Shown here: positions 1-7,351 of the stretch, piece by piece
Numbering within the stretch: position 1 is the first letter of the stretch
Layout: each line of letters starts with the position of its first letter
Assembly (NCBI GenBank): GCA_030152605.1
Contig: JASLJB010000026.1
Span: 1 to 22,219, forward strand
Direction of reading: 5' to 3'
Length of the DNA: 22,219 bases
Source of the DNA: Acinetobacter sp.
GTDB lineage: Bacteria; Pseudomonadota; Gammaproteobacteria; Pseudomonadales; Moraxellaceae
The notes under the pieces: model-generated
What the model saw: only the letters and a program-made list of their open reading frames with translations
Databases searched by the model: none
What the model was told of the DNA's origin: nothing
Made by a program: the position numbers and the translations under genes

Positions 1-1065
1 CGTGCTGGCGGTGCGATTCTGCCCAAGATGCATGTAATTGATTTAAAAGTGGCAAAAAAACAGCATGGCATGAGCCAACAACTCATCGATCAGATCGGGC
101 AATGTTTGGCACGCAAAGAACAGGTGCTGATCTTCCTTAACCGCCGCGGCTATGCACCCGTGGTGTTGTGTGAGAAATGTGCTTGGCAGGCCAATTGCCC
201 GCATTGCGATGCGCACTTTACCTTGCACTATCAACCCTATACCCATTTACATTGCCATCACTGCGGTACTATCCAAACCCTGCCGAGCAAGTGTCCCGCA
301 TGCAGCCAAGATAGCCTCAAACCGATCGGCATGGGTACCGCCAAAGTCGAAGCCAGCCTACATGAACTGTTCCCTGATCAGTTGGTGATTCGGGTCGATC
401 GTGACTCCACCAGTCGTGTCGGCAGTTGGCAAAAAATCCAAGATCAAATCCAAACCAGTGAATCAGCGATCTTGCTCGGCACCCAGATGTTGGCCAAGGG
501 GCATCACTTTCCCTATGTGACTTTGGTGGCGATCTTGGATATCGACTCTGGTCTGCTCAGTGTCGACTTTCGTGCGCCTGAACGTACGGCACAGTTGATC
601 GTGCAAGTCGCAGGTCGCTCGGGTCGCGGCGAGAAAAAAGGTGAGGTGTATTTACAAACCCTACGCCCCGACCACCCCCTACTCAATACCTTGATCCATC
701 GTGACTACCGTACTTTTGCCCAGCAAACCTTAACTGAGCGACGTTTGAGTTTGTTACCGCCCTATCGCTATGCGGCATTGATTCGCTGTGAATCGAAAAG
801 TCAGGACAACAATCAACGCTTTCTCACCAATATGACCGATCTGCTGCGGCAACAGGCCACGCCGCCGGATTTGATCGAGATCTGGGGGCCGATCCCGGCG
901 CCGATGGAGCGTAAAGCAGGACGTTATCAAGCACATGTCGTATTATTGTCCTTAGAACGCGCCAAAATGCATTTTTATATCCGGCATTGGTGGCCGCATG
1001 TACTGAAAAGTAAAACTGCGGACATGAGAATATCGATTGATATCGATCCGCAAGAACTCAACTAA
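1..1065 (+). CDS. priA: PriA primosomal replication-restart helicase, 3' part (5' end outside window)
   Basis: This is the C-terminal 354 residues of PriA, the SF2 3'-5' helicase that recognises stalled forks and reloads the replicative helicase. The frame is open from base 1, so the gene begins upstream; the ATG at 28 is internal. Eight cysteines in four pairs (window residues 57/60, 66/69, 85/88, 98/101, as CEKC, CPHC, CHHC, CPAC) form the two zinc-binding modules typical of PriA. Helicase motif V (GTQMLAKGHHF) and motif VI (QVAGRSGRG) follow, then the C-terminal domain. Walker A and B motifs must lie outside the window. The stop is TAA at 1063-1065. The next gene starts 43 bp downstream on the same strand. 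Identification is very secure. Confidence 0.97.
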   Translation, partial: RAGGAILPKMHVIDLKVAKKQHGMSQQLIDQIGQCLARKEQVLIFLNRRGYAPVVLCEKCAWQANCPHCDAHFTLHYQPYTHLHCHHCGTIQTLPSKCPACSQDSLKPIGMGTAKVEASLHELFPDQLVIRVDRDSTSRVGSWQKIQDQIQTSESAILLGTQMLAKGHHFPYVTLVAILDIDSGLLSVDFRAPERTAQLIVQVAGRSGRGEKKGEVYLQTLRPDHPLLNTLIHRDYRTFAQQTLTERRLSLLPPYRYAALIRCESKSQDNNQRFLTNMTDLLRQQATPPDLIEIWGPIPAPMERKAGRYQAHVVLLSLERAKMHFYIRHWWPHVLKSKTADMRISIDIDPQELN

Positions 1066-1108
1066 TTGAATCAGAATGAATCAGAACCCTCAGGCTTAGG
1101 ATCAGTTC

Positions 1109-3049
1109 ATGTCACTGTTACTGCAAATTATTATTTTTTTAGGCGCGGCGTTGATCGTGGTGCCTTTGGCCAAACGTTTGGGGCTTCCGACCGTGTTGGG
1201 CTATTTATTTAGTGGGATTTTAATTGGTCCAAGTGCCCTCAATTTGGCAGCCAATCCCGAAGCCAGCATGCGGCTGGCCGAGTTTGGGGTCATCATGCTG
1301 ATGTTCTTGATTGGACTTGAGCTGCGCCCACAACGTTTATGGCAAATGCGGCATTCGATCTTTGTGATGGGCAGCAGTCAAGTGATTGCCACCGGTGTGG
1401 TCCTCAGTACATTGATTTGGTTAATCTTTAAGCTTGAACCGGGCAGTAGTTTTATCTTGGGTTTTGCTTTGGCACTGTCATCGACGGCCTTTGTGCTGCA
1501 ATTACTGGCCGAAAAACAACAACTCAACAGCAGTTATGGGCAACGTTCTTTTTCGATTTTACTGTTTCAAGATATCGCGGCGATTCCACTGTTGGCGATG
1601 GTGCCGCTGTTTGCCGCGACGCAACGCACGCATAACCATGATGTGGCTTATTTTGCCGCGATCATCGCTGCATTCACCGGACTGTTTTTACTCAGTCGCT
1701 ATGTGATCCGACCCTTTTTCCGTTTTGTGGTTAACAGCGGTGCCAAAGAACTGATCACAGCATTGGGTTTATTTATCGTCTTGGCAGTGGTGTTGTTGAT
1801 GGAAACCTTGGGGCTGAGTATTACCTTGGGTGCCTTTTTAACAGGCGTGCTGTTGGCAGACTCTGAATTTAGACATGAAATTGAAGCCAGTATCAGCCCA
1901 TTTAAAGGCTTGCTCTTAGGGCTGTTTTTCATGACTGTCGGCATGACTGCACAACTGCCGCTGTTACTGAGTATGCCGGTGGTGATCATCGGCAGTGCCG
2001 TGGCTTTGGTCTTAGTCAAAGCGGTGCTGATGACCGGGGTCGCGCGCTTTTACCGCAATGACTGGCGCAATAGTTTGATGATCGCCACCTGCTTGGCCCA
2101 AGGCGGTGAATTTGCCTTTGTGATTCTCAACCTGGCCAAGAGTGAAAAAGTCCTGACCCAAGCCATCGTGGAACCGGTCACCTTGATCGTGACCCTTTCG
2201 ATGCTGCTGACGCCGATATTGTTTTGGCTGGTGTCACGTTTTATCGTGCCGCACTTTGAGCCACAGACTGCGCCGCAATATGATGAGATTCCCAACCAGC
2301 ATCCGCCGGTGATCATTGCCGGCTTTGGGCGCTTTGGTCAAATCATTGCCCGACTGACCCTAATGCAGCACCTGCGCTTTACCGCAATCGACAACAATAT
2401 GCAGCGCATTGATTTTGTCCGTCGTTATGGTGGAAAGTTATACTATGGCGACGCCACTGAACCGGAGTTACTGCGCTCGGCAGGCATTGCTTCGGCCAAG
2501 GTTTTTATCTTGGCGATTGATGATGTCGAGGCCTCGATGAATATCGCGCGACATATCCGTTTAAACTATCCGCAACTGACCATCTTGGCGCGGGCACGTG
2601 ATCGTCATCATGTTCATTTACTTCGAGATTTGGGTGTTTCGCATATCTGGCGTGAAAATTATTTGTCCTCACTCGGCATGGCTTATCGCGCCTTATGTCT
2701 ACTCGGCGTGTCTGAACAACAGGCACATAACAGTGTAGAATTATTCCGTGATTATGATGAGCGCTTGTTGGCTGAACAGCAACGCATCTATACAGACGAA
2801 CAAAAAGTCTATGAAAGTTACCGTAATTTCATCTCAGAGCTGGAACATCTATTTGAGAGTGATGCGCAAGCACATGCCGCGACATTGCAAGATGCTGAAG
2901 CTGTTGATGATGTTGAAGATGCTGAAAATGTTGAAGAGAGGCTCAATGTTAATGCGCCCCGTGATGACCTTGCTTCCCCCCTGACCCCCGAAATTGTCGC
3001 GCAACATCGTGCGGATCGTATTGATATTCGGCGAAAAGAACATGATTAA
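1109..3049 (+). CDS. KefB/KefC-type CPA2 potassium/proton antiporter with RCK domain
   Basis: This 646-residue inner-membrane protein belongs to the monovalent cation:proton antiporter-2 family. Residues 1-380 are a hydrophobic exchanger domain with the motif FQDIAAIP at 153-160, matching the ion-binding Asp region of KefC, and a regulatory loop HEIEASISPFKG (256-267) followed by GLLLGLFF, which closely resembles KefC. Residues about 398-535 are a cytoplasmic TrkA-N/RCK domain with the dinucleotide motif GFGRFG at 405-410. The acidic tail from about 595 is low complexity. In E. coli KefC the RCK domain gates K+ efflux by glutathione and its electrophile adducts; the same control is inferred here, not seen. 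No KefF or KefG partner lies beside it. The ATG has AGGA (1098-1101) 7 nt upstream. KefB and KefC cannot be told apart here. Confidence 0.9.
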   Translation: MSLLLQIIIFLGAALIVVPLAKRLGLPTVLGYLFSGILIGPSALNLAANPEASMRLAEFGVIMLMFLIGLELRPQRLWQMRHSIFVMGSSQVIATGVVLSTLIWLIFKLEPGSSFILGFALALSSTAFVLQLLAEKQQLNSSYGQRSFSILLFQDIAAIPLLAMVPLFAATQRTHNHDVAYFAAIIAAFTGLFLLSRYVIRPFFRFVVNSGAKELITALGLFIVLAVVLLMETLGLSITLGAFLTGVLLADSEFRHEIEASISPFKGLLLGLFFMTVGMTAQLPLLLSMPVVIIGSAVALVLVKAVLMTGVARFYRNDWRNSLMIATCLAQGGEFAFVILNLAKSEKVLTQAIVEPVTLIVTLSMLLTPILFWLVSRFIVPHFEPQTAPQYDEIPNQHPPVIIAGFGRFGQIIARLTLMQHLRFTAIDNNMQRIDFVRRYGGKLYYGDATEPELLRSAGIASAKVFILAIDDVEASMNIARHIRLNYPQLTILARARDRHHVHLLRDLGVSHIWRENYLSSLGMAYRALCLLGVSEQQAHNSVELFRDYDERLLAEQQRIYTDEQKVYESYRNFISELEHLFESDAQAHAATLQDAEAVDDVEDAENVEERLNVNAPRDDLASPLTPEIVAQHRADRIDIRRKEHD

Positions 3050-3110
3050 GCGGTGACTTCCTTGTGATTTTGAGGAAAGCCACCATCAATACCGAAATTT
3101 GGAGAAAGTT

Positions 3111-3986
3111 ATGTCTGATTTACGTCAACGATTTTATATTGAGAACTGCCCAGTCCGCGGTGAGGTGGTGCATTTAGAGCAAACTTTAAGCACGATTTTT
3201 GCGCAACGAGACTATGCTGAGGCTGTGCGAGTACTGCTTGGGGAAATGCTGTCTGCCACTGCACTCCTCGCCAGTACGCTCAAAATCCGCGGGCGTATCA
3301 GTTTACAAATACAAGCCCAAGGTAGTTTTAAATGGGCCATGGCCGAGTGCAATCATCTCGGTGAAGTGCGTGGCTTGGCTGACTACGAAGCTGATCCACG
3401 CTTTGCCGAAGCAGTGGATAGCAGCACAGTGCTCTCGACCTTGGTCAGCCCGGTATTGTTTATCAACATCGAACCTGAACACGGCGAACGTTATCAAGGC
3501 ATCGTGCCCTTGGATAAGCCAACTTTGGCGGGCTGTTTGATGCAGTACTATGATTTATCAGCGCAAATCCCAACACGTATCGTCTTGGCTTGCAGTGGTC
3601 ATCAGGCGGGTGGGCTACTGATCCAATTGTTGCCACGTAATAACGAAGAAGAGCAACAGTTGATCGATGAAGATATTTGGCCACGTCTGACCGTGTTGAC
3701 CGAAACCCTCAAGGCCGATGAACTAACGCAACTGGATGCCCAAGAGATTCTCTATCGTTTATATAACGAAGAAGATGTGCGTTTACCGGACGTTGAGCAA
3801 TTACAGTTTGCCTGCACCTGCTCCAAAGAACGTTGTGCCAATGCCCTGCTGCAAATCGGTGTTGATGCGGTCAAAGAAACATTAGAAGTACAAAACCCGA
3901 TCCAAATGGACTGTCAGTTTTGTAACACCGCCTATCAATTCAGTGCCGAAGAAGCCTTGGGCTTGTTTGGTGAACATTTAAGTTAA
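3111..3986 (+). CDS. hslO: Hsp33 redox-regulated holdase chaperone
   Basis: This 291-residue cytosolic protein is Hsp33, an ATP-independent holdase switched on by oxidation and unfolding. The C-terminal redox switch is intact: Cys235-x-Cys237 and Cys268-x2-Cys271, separated by 30 residues, fitting the family pattern CXC-X(27-32)-CXXC that binds zinc when reduced. The N-terminal domain begins LRQRFYIENCPVRGEVV, typical of the family. I chose the ATG at 3111 because GGAG at 3101-3104 sits 6 nt upstream; the in-frame TTG at 3099 would add four residues and lacks such a site. The gene follows the Kef-type antiporter by 61 bp and may share its transcript. A 14-bp perfect hairpin follows the stop. 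Length is normal for the family. Confidence 0.96.
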   Translation: MSDLRQRFYIENCPVRGEVVHLEQTLSTIFAQRDYAEAVRVLLGEMLSATALLASTLKIRGRISLQIQAQGSFKWAMAECNHLGEVRGLADYEADPRFAEAVDSSTVLSTLVSPVLFINIEPEHGERYQGIVPLDKPTLAGCLMQYYDLSAQIPTRIVLACSGHQAGGLLIQLLPRNNEEEQQLIDEDIWPRLTVLTETLKADELTQLDAQEILYRLYNEEDVRLPDVEQLQFACTCSKERCANALLQIGVDAVKETLEVQNPIQMDCQFCNTAYQFSAEEALGLFGEHLS

Positions 3987-3992
3987 TCTTCT

Positions 3993-4027
3993 GCTTTAAG
4001 CCCGGTGCAATATACCGGGCTTAAAGC
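3993..4027 (+). terminator. Perfect 14-bp hairpin after hslO
   Basis: GCTTTAAGCCCGGT (3993-4006) pairs perfectly with ACCGGGCTTAAAGC (4014-4027) across a 7-nt loop, starting 6 bp after the hslO stop. The stem is very stable, but no long T-tract follows on either strand. It could be a transcript-end or mRNA-stabilising hairpin rather than a textbook intrinsic terminator. Confidence 0.55.
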
Positions 4028-4168
4028 GCTGATACCTGGATGCGCACCGCATCTGCCTGCAAGCAGGATCAAAATAAAATTTGAAACAAAATCAATTACT
4101 ATAAAGGCTATGCACCTTCGCTTGTTTACATAATAATCAGACTTACTGCGACAGAGTAAGCGTTGAAT

Positions 4169-5191
4169 ATGACCAAGAATTATTATGAAATATTGGGTGT
4201 GACACGTGATGCCAGCCCAGAGCAAATCAAAAAATCTTATCGTAAATTGGCACGTAAGTATCATCCCGATGTCAGCAAGGAATCCGATGCGGAAGCGCAG
4301 ATGCAAAGCATCAACGTCGCCTATGACACCCTCAGCAACCCTGAAAAAAAACAAGCCTACGACTTTGAACTGGATCATCCACAGGCTCAGCAGGATTTCT
4401 CTGGCTTTTCCGGCCAAGGTCGTGGACAACAACATCGTCAACGCGGTTCGGGCCAACAGGGCTTTTCTGGTTTTTCTGGGCAAGGCCGTGGACAGCAACA
4501 GGGTGCTGGTTTTGAAGGCTTTGAAGGCTTTGAAGACTTGTTTGGTCAATTTGGTGCAGGTTTTGGTGGCAGTGCACAAGATTTTAACCAACGTCAGCGC
4601 AGCCAACAACACAGTACCTATCGTGGTGAGGATCAGCACGCACGTTTAGAGGTTGAGATCGAGGTCGCCTATCACGGTGCCACACAACAATTCAGTTTAC
4701 ACATCCCCAGCTATAACGCCCAAGGTGAGGCTGAGATCCAAGCCAAAACCCTACAAGTCAAGATCCCCAAAGGCATGAAACAGGGTCAACAGATCCGCCT
4801 CGCCAAACAAGGCCAGCCCGGCATCAATGGTGGAGAAAACGGCGATCTATATATCGAAATTGTTTATCGTGAAACTGAGCGAGTTCGGGTTGAAGAAGCG
4901 GATGTCTATGTTGAGGTCAATGTCGCACCGTGGGAAGTGGCACTCGGCCAAGCGATTGAGCTGAATACGCCTGCGGGTAAGGTGCAGGTCAATCTGCCCA
5001 AACATGGCAAAACCGGCACCCAACTGCGCCTGAAAGGCAAAGGCATTCCTGCATCAAGCTCAGCACAATCACCAGGACAGATGTATCTGCGTTTAAATAT
5101 CGTTGTGCCTGCTGCTGAAACTGAAGCACAGCAACAGGCTTATCGCGACTTGGCCCAGCAGTTTGCTGACTTCCAGCCGCGCGCATCATAA
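4169..5191 (+). CDS. cbpA: CbpA-type J-domain co-chaperone (type II Hsp40)
   Basis: This 340-residue protein is a DnaJ paralogue of the CbpA type. The J-domain occupies residues 1-70, with the DnaK-activating HPD at 32-34 inside KYHPDVSK. A glycine/phenylalanine-rich linker runs from about 72 to 145, then the substrate-binding C-terminal domains (KTLQVKIPKGMKQGQQIRL and later NLPKHGKTGTQLRLKGKG). There is no CxxCxGxG zinc-finger domain, which excludes DnaJ itself. E. coli CbpA has 306 residues; the extra length is largely in the linker, which contains a duplicated segment. CbpA works with DnaK and in E. coli also binds curved DNA. I chose ATG 4169 over TTG 4163; only a weak GAG-type site precedes it. 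The stop overlaps the ribosome binding site of cbpM, so the two are an operon. Confidence 0.93.
   Translation: MTKNYYEILGVTRDASPEQIKKSYRKLARKYHPDVSKESDAEAQMQSINVAYDTLSNPEKKQAYDFELDHPQAQQDFSGFSGQGRGQQHRQRGSGQQGFSGFSGQGRGQQQGAGFEGFEGFEDLFGQFGAGFGGSAQDFNQRQRSQQHSTYRGEDQHARLEVEIEVAYHGATQQFSLHIPSYNAQGEAEIQAKTLQVKIPKGMKQGQQIRLAKQGQPGINGGENGDLYIEIVYRETERVRVEEADVYVEVNVAPWEVALGQAIELNTPAGKVQVNLPKHGKTGTQLRLKGKGIPASSSAQSPGQMYLRLNIVVPAAETEAQQQAYRDLAQQFADFQPRAS
4394..4498 (+). repeat. Duplicated segment in the cbpA linker
   Basis: Two 39-bp direct repeats (4394-4432 and 4460-4498) encode (D/G)FSGFSGQGRGQQ twice. They differ at several third-codon positions, so the duplication is old or has been kept under protein-level selection. 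A further short GFE triplet repeat follows at about 4510-4533. Both are in frame and extend the Gly/Phe linker. Confidence 0.85.
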
Positions 5192-5202
5192 GGAGTACCC
5201 CC

Positions 5203-5547
5203 ATGAGCCAATGGCACTATCGTGAAATTGTATGTGAAGGCTGTATCGAAGCAGAGATCGTGGATGAAAACACAAAACTTGACTTACAAAAATTTGCGCA
5301 AAGCTGCGGACAAAGCCCCGAATGGATTTTACAATTATTAGACTTCGATATCTTAAGCACCCGCGGCAATACGCAGCAAGACACCGCGTCGCTGCACTTT
5401 TCTGGTGAGGATATCACGCGTGCAAGACGCGCCTATCGACTACAACGTGACTTTGAAGCCAGCCTGTCCGCCGTGGCGATGATGATGGAGTTGATTGATG
5501 AAGTTCAACGATTAAGGCAACAAACGAGGTACAGTCAAAACAAATAA
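5203..5547 (+). CDS. cbpM: CbpM, modulator of the CbpA co-chaperone
   Basis: This 114-residue cytosolic protein resembles CbpM, the small MerR-like helical protein that binds the CbpA J-domain and blocks both its co-chaperone and DNA-binding activities. The sequence has the family layout: a short N-terminal segment, a helix-turn-helix-like part (about residues 27-85) and a C-terminal helix with ELIDEVQRLRQQ that can form a coiled coil. The position directly after cbpA (11 bp gap) is the strongest support. AAGGAG at 5190-5195 overlaps the cbpA stop codon, suggesting coupled translation. E. coli CbpM is about 101 residues, close to this length. Confidence 0.88.
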   Translation: MSQWHYREIVCEGCIEAEIVDENTKLDLQKFAQSCGQSPEWILQLLDFDILSTRGNTQQDTASLHFSGEDITRARRAYRLQRDFEASLSAVAMMMELIDEVQRLRQQTRYSQNK

Positions 5548-5577
5548 ATACAGAATCTATTCTTTTTGTTAAATCAG

Positions 5578-5618
5578 ATGACAGGTGATCAAAGTGCCTG
5601 TCATGATGGTCGTTTTTT
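5578..5618 (+). terminator. Probable intrinsic terminator after cbpM
   Basis: ATGACAGG (5578-5585) pairs with CCTGTCAT (5597-5604) across an 11-nt loop, and six T residues (5613-5618) follow eight bases later. It lies 30 bp after the cbpM stop. The distance from stem to T-tract is longer than ideal, so the call is moderate. Confidence 0.5.
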
Positions 5619-5672
5619 ATGCAGTAGTTTAGCGATTACATGCAGTCATCAACCACGAGGTGTAGTGATCAA

Positions 5673-5978
5673 ATGAACATTAAAGTCATGAACAAGAAGC
5701 TCAAAAATATGTTCCCAGAATACGGGAAACTAATGACAGAATTAAGACAGCGCGATCCGCATTTTGCCAAAATGCTTGAAGAACATGATGTATTAGACAA
5801 GCAAATCACCCGCTTAGAACTTAATCCTGTACATGCCATCAATGATGATATTGAGACATTGAAACGTAAGAAACTCAAATACAAAGATCGACTTTATGCC
5901 CTATTGCAACAGGCCCAACCGGCGGATCACAACGCCTCAGAGCATGATGTGGCACACCCGTATCAGACCCAAGCCTAA
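5673..5978 (+). CDS. YdcH-like DUF465 small protein
   Basis: This small soluble protein (101 residues from ATG 5673) contains MFPEYGKLMTELRQRDPHF followed by HDVLDKQITRLE and later LKRKKLKYKDRLYALLQQ. These match the DUF465/YdcH family, short helical hairpin proteins of unknown function; E. coli YdcH begins MFPEY. GAGGTG at 5657-5662 lies 10 nt before ATG 5673. Starts at 5640 (112 residues) or at 5709, which matches the E. coli start exactly, are possible. The charged, heptad-like sequence suggests a coiled coil. It follows cbpM but is separated from it by a likely terminator, so it is probably transcribed on its own. It is convergent with the CorA-family gene, 23 bp away. No function can be assigned. 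Confidence 0.82.
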   Translation: MNIKVMNKKLKNMFPEYGKLMTELRQRDPHFAKMLEEHDVLDKQITRLELNPVHAINDDIETLKRKKLKYKDRLYALLQQAQPADHNASEHDVAHPYQTQA

Positions 5979-5991
5979 ATATTCCTCTGTT

Positions 5992-6017
5992 GAAATCCGC
6001 ACTATTGCTTGGATTTC
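5992..6017. terminator. Possible hairpin between convergent genes
   Basis: GAAATCC (5992-5998) pairs with GGATTTC (6011-6017) across a 12-nt loop, overlapping the stop of the CorA-family gene. An alternative outer pairing uses CCAAGC (5969-5974) and GCTTGG (6007-6012). No clean T-tract is present; a role as convergent transcript end is only a guess. Confidence 0.3.
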
Positions 6018-7240
6018 GGTTTTGCTTGTGTGATCTTGCTCATGCCTTTCATGCTGTTCTTGATCGGCTCATAGTCCATAAACCAAAACAAATTAACACG
6101 TTGGTCTTGATGTTGCTGCGCGAGTAAGTCAATAACACTCTTCTCACCGCGTCCCACCATATGACGCCGATAAAAATAATAAAGCAGTAAGAGTGTGGTC
6201 AGCAGCATCAACACCAACATGATGTAAAAACCATGCGGTGAGTTCAGCCCTGGAATAAATTCAAAATTCATGCCATAAATCCCGGTCAGCAAGGTCAGTG
6301 GTGCAAAGACTGCCGTGATGATCGCCAAGATCCGCATATTCTCATTGGTCTGATTGGAGATCGCAGAGAAATGTAGTTCGATTGCGGACTGAATCGCACT
6401 GCGAAAACGCGTGGTATGGGTTTGAATACGTTCGATATGATTGCTTAGATCATTCATACGCATCAACAAGATGTCTTGGCGTTCCGGATTTTTCTTGGCC
6501 TTGAGATGCGGATAGTTATCGATGATTTCATCACTGAGTTCTTGGATCACCTCGATCTGCTCTTCACATAGATTTTCAATTTGCTGAAATGCCATGTTTT
6601 CCTGCAACAACTGATTCCACTTATCAAAACGGCGATGACCTTGTAACAGCGCTTGTTGCCAGTACTCAACCCGTTTGGTCAATGGCACTCGCACATCTAA
6701 ATAGTCATCCACCATACTGTTGAGCATTCTCAGTGCCAAATCAATCGGTGAAGTCGCCAGTTTACGCGGTTTATTCTGTTGATCTTTGTCACGACTGACG
6801 ATGGTGTCTAGTCGGGTAATAAAATTCTCAATGGCTCTGTTGCCCTGCTCACGCACACTAATCAGCACCCGCGGTGTCATCACAAAACTCACCGGTGTGG
6901 TCGCGAGACCAAAGAGTGTTTCGTGTTGTTCGATTGCAGTTTCCCCGATCGTGACATGATCATCTGGCGTGATAATTTTACGAAAGATCAGCAGATCATA
7001 GTCTTCCAAGGTATCGAAGGCACACGGATGTTCTAGATTTAAAATATCGCGCACGTGATATTCGTTCAACATCAAACCTGTGGCGGCATGAATCTCGTGC
7101 TGCCATGCCTCTGCGCGATTGACCACGTCCTCGCGACAACAATCAATCCAGATAAATTCTGGGCTGGCGTCAGGATCAGGCTGCTTTTGGATATAACTCG
7201 CAGACTGTGTGGGATGTTGAAAATAATAATAAGTTTGCAT
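6002..7240 (-). CDS. CorA-family divalent metal ion transporter
   Basis: This 412-residue membrane protein is a member of the CorA family, pentameric channels for Mg2+ and related ions. A long cytoplasmic N-terminal domain rich in charged helices (residues 1-300) leads into a first membrane segment (about 302-322), the signature GMN at 323-325 inside IYGMNFEF, a short periplasmic loop, and a second membrane segment (about 337-357). CorA and ZntB both carry GMN, so the ion cannot be decided. The frame stays open to 7327, but that extension would read through the pnp terminator; ATG 7240 is the sensible start. No clear Shine-Dalgarno precedes it; TATAAG (- strand, 7256-7261) is a possible -10. 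It is probably transcribed apart from pnp and is convergent with the DUF465 gene. Confidence 0.9.
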   Translation of the reverse strand: MQTYYYFQHPTQSASYIQKQPDPDASPEFIWIDCCREDVVNRAEAWQHEIHAATGLMLNEYHVRDILNLEHPCAFDTLEDYDLLIFRKIITPDDHVTIGETAIEQHETLFGLATTPVSFVMTPRVLISVREQGNRAIENFITRLDTIVSRDKDQQNKPRKLATSPIDLALRMLNSMVDDYLDVRVPLTKRVEYWQQALLQGHRRFDKWNQLLQENMAFQQIENLCEEQIEVIQELSDEIIDNYPHLKAKKNPERQDILLMRMNDLSNHIERIQTHTTRFRSAIQSAIELHFSAISNQTNENMRILAIITAVFAPLTLLTGIYGMNFEFIPGLNSPHGFYIMLVLMLLTTLLLLYYFYRRHMVGRGEKSVIDLLAQQHQDQRVNLFWFMDYEPIKNSMKGMSKITQAKPKSKQ

Positions 7241-7290
7241 AATCAATAAAATACACTTATACGTGAGGCAACATGCTGCCATGATGGCAC

Positions 7291-7321
7291 AAAAAAAAGC
7301 CCGCATGAAGCGGACTTTTTT
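7291..7321 (-). terminator. Intrinsic terminator of pnp
   Basis: Read on the - strand, AGTCCGC pairs with GCGGGCT (one G-T pair) around TTCAT and is followed by seven or more T residues (the A run 7291-7297). The stem occupies 7298-7304 and 7310-7316, 36 bp downstream of the pnp stop. T residues at 7316-7320 mean it could also work on the + strand. It separates pnp from the CorA-family gene. Confidence 0.85.
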
Positions 7322-7351
7322 GATCAAAGAAAAGTAAAAGCCTTGTTATGC

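Noticed and set aside
3050..3110. Hairpin between the Kef-type gene and hslO (GGTG..CACC with TTCCT..AGGAA)
   Set aside because: The pairing has unequal bulges and no T-tract; not good enough to call a terminator.
4081..4105. Promoter TTGAAA with TATAAA upstream of cbpA
   Set aside because: The spacer is only 13 bp, too short for a sigma-70 promoter, and no heat-shock-type element fits.
3983..4639. 218-codon open frame on the - strand opposite cbpA and the hslO-cbpA gap
   Set aside because: Its repetitive Lys/Leu/Thr-rich sequence is the antisense of the CbpA Gly/Phe linker, and it begins inside that linker. The sense frame is a clear J-protein.
7241..7327. 29-codon N-terminal extension of the CorA-family gene
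   Set aside because: It would be coded by the pnp terminator hairpin and its T-tract and would need a TTG start; ATG 7240 fits the family better.
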